A DNA stretch of 23,927 bases from the NCBI GenBank assembly GCA_964593925.1, contig CAZQKM010000034.1, positions 1 to 23,927 of the forward strand, in the 5' to 3' direction. The DNA is from Oleidesulfovibrio sp964593925. Its GTDB lineage: Bacteria > Desulfobacterota > Desulfovibrionia > Desulfovibrionales > Desulfovibrionaceae. Both the position numbers and the translations under genes were made by a program. This document shows, one piece after another, positions 23,739-23,927 of this stretch. Below the pieces are notes generated by a model that saw only the letters and a program-made list of their open reading frames with translations, did no database searches and was not told where the DNA came from. The first letter of the stretch is position 1, and each line of letters opens with the position of its first letter.

Positions 23739-23927
23739 TGAATCGCCCCTGGTTTCGTAGATACTCCTGGGTTATGAAAACGAGACCTCAGGAGAAAACG
23801 ATGCACGACAAACGCTACGTAGATGAATTCAAAATCGAAACAGTTAAACAGATCACTAAACATGGCTATCCAGTCCAAGAAGTCGCCCAGCGGTTAGGAG
23901 TCAGCACCCACAGCTTGTATGCGTGGA
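23739..23927 (+). mobile_element. Left end of an IS3-family insertion sequence (runs off the window)
   Basis: TGAATCGCCCCTGGTTTCGT at 23739 has the look of an IS3-group terminal repeat (TGA...CGCCCC.GGTTT), 62 bp upstream of an OrfA start with a good ribosome site. A related copy of the repeat is found reversed at 12653-12670. Just outside the end lies a short palindrome, GTCAGA-CTTGA-TCTGAC (23697-23713). The right end is outside the window. Confidence 0.75.
23801..23927 (+). CDS. IS3-family transposase OrfA, 5' part (cut by window end)
   Basis: The visible 42 codons from the ATG give MHDKRYVDEFKIETVKQITK followed by a helix-turn-helix (VQEVAQRLGVSTHSLYAW), typical of the IS3 OrfA (HTH_Tnp_1) protein that binds the element ends and is joined to OrfB by ribosomal frameshifting. 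CAGGAG eight bases before the ATG is a strong ribosome site. The frame is clean as far as it can be seen, unlike the other IS traces in the window, so this copy may be recent and complete. Confidence 0.9.
   Translation, partial: MHDKRYVDEFKIETVKQITKHGYPVQEVAQRLGVSTHSLYAW

Noticed and set aside
1..23927. CRISPR array
   Set aside because: No regularly spaced short repeats were seen; the only tandem repeat is coding, within cheA.

Overview
The window looks like part of a Desulfovibrionaceae chromosome (Deltaproteobacteria / Desulfobacterota) of medium GC. I infer this from the style of the proteins and from gene order, not from a database search. The clearest marker is the chemotaxis operon cheB - HEAT-repeat gene - cheR - parA - cheW - cheY - cheA, which from memory resembles the cheA3-type cluster of Desulfovibrio vulgaris. 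About a fifth of the window is non-coding or decayed, with at least four traces of insertion sequences. This suggests a genome undergoing gene loss, possibly a host-associated strain.

Layout. 1-1700: a minus-strand NfeD / slipin membrane pair, followed by strong hairpins. 1700-2337: mostly non-coding, with a possible frameshifted LapA-like relic. 2338-3402: an LPS heptosyltransferase-family glycosyltransferase. 3660-5184: a receiver-PAS-GGDEF protein interrupted by a ten-N assembly gap. Its true N-terminus lies upstream of the gap in another frame. 5173-7180 (minus): proA and nadD, convergent with the GGDEF gene. 7380-8060: a membrane-anchored TPR protein. 8249-9835: a GAF-AAA+-Fis sigma-54 activator. 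9836-11548: a 1.7 kb stretch without a credible gene. 11549-12643: a second GGDEF protein. 12644-14104: insertion-sequence debris (an IS3 orfB tail and an IS5/IS4-type transposase relic). 14105-14182 (minus): tRNA-Pro(CGG) with an intrinsic terminator. 14431-23414: the chemotaxis operon. 23415-23927: an old IS3 integrase tail, then the left end of a fresher IS3-family element that runs off the window.

How the genes work together. The chemotaxis operon encodes a near-complete adaptation and signalling core: CheA kinase, CheW coupler, CheY regulator, CheR/CheB receptor methylation enzymes. It also carries two non-standard members: a ParA-type ATPase and a large HEAT-repeat protein. The CheW has a roughly 90-residue N-terminal extension and overlaps parA by 7 bp, which resembles the ParC/ParP array-positioning pair of Vibrio. 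CheA carries two Hpt domains with phosphorylatable histidines, a third that has lost its histidine, and a 93-bp tandem-repeat linker. No receptor, phosphatase or flagellar gene is in the window. The two GGDEF proteins suggest separate c-di-GMP inputs. I regard the ParA / extended-CheW / HEAT / multi-Hpt CheA combination as the most interesting system here.
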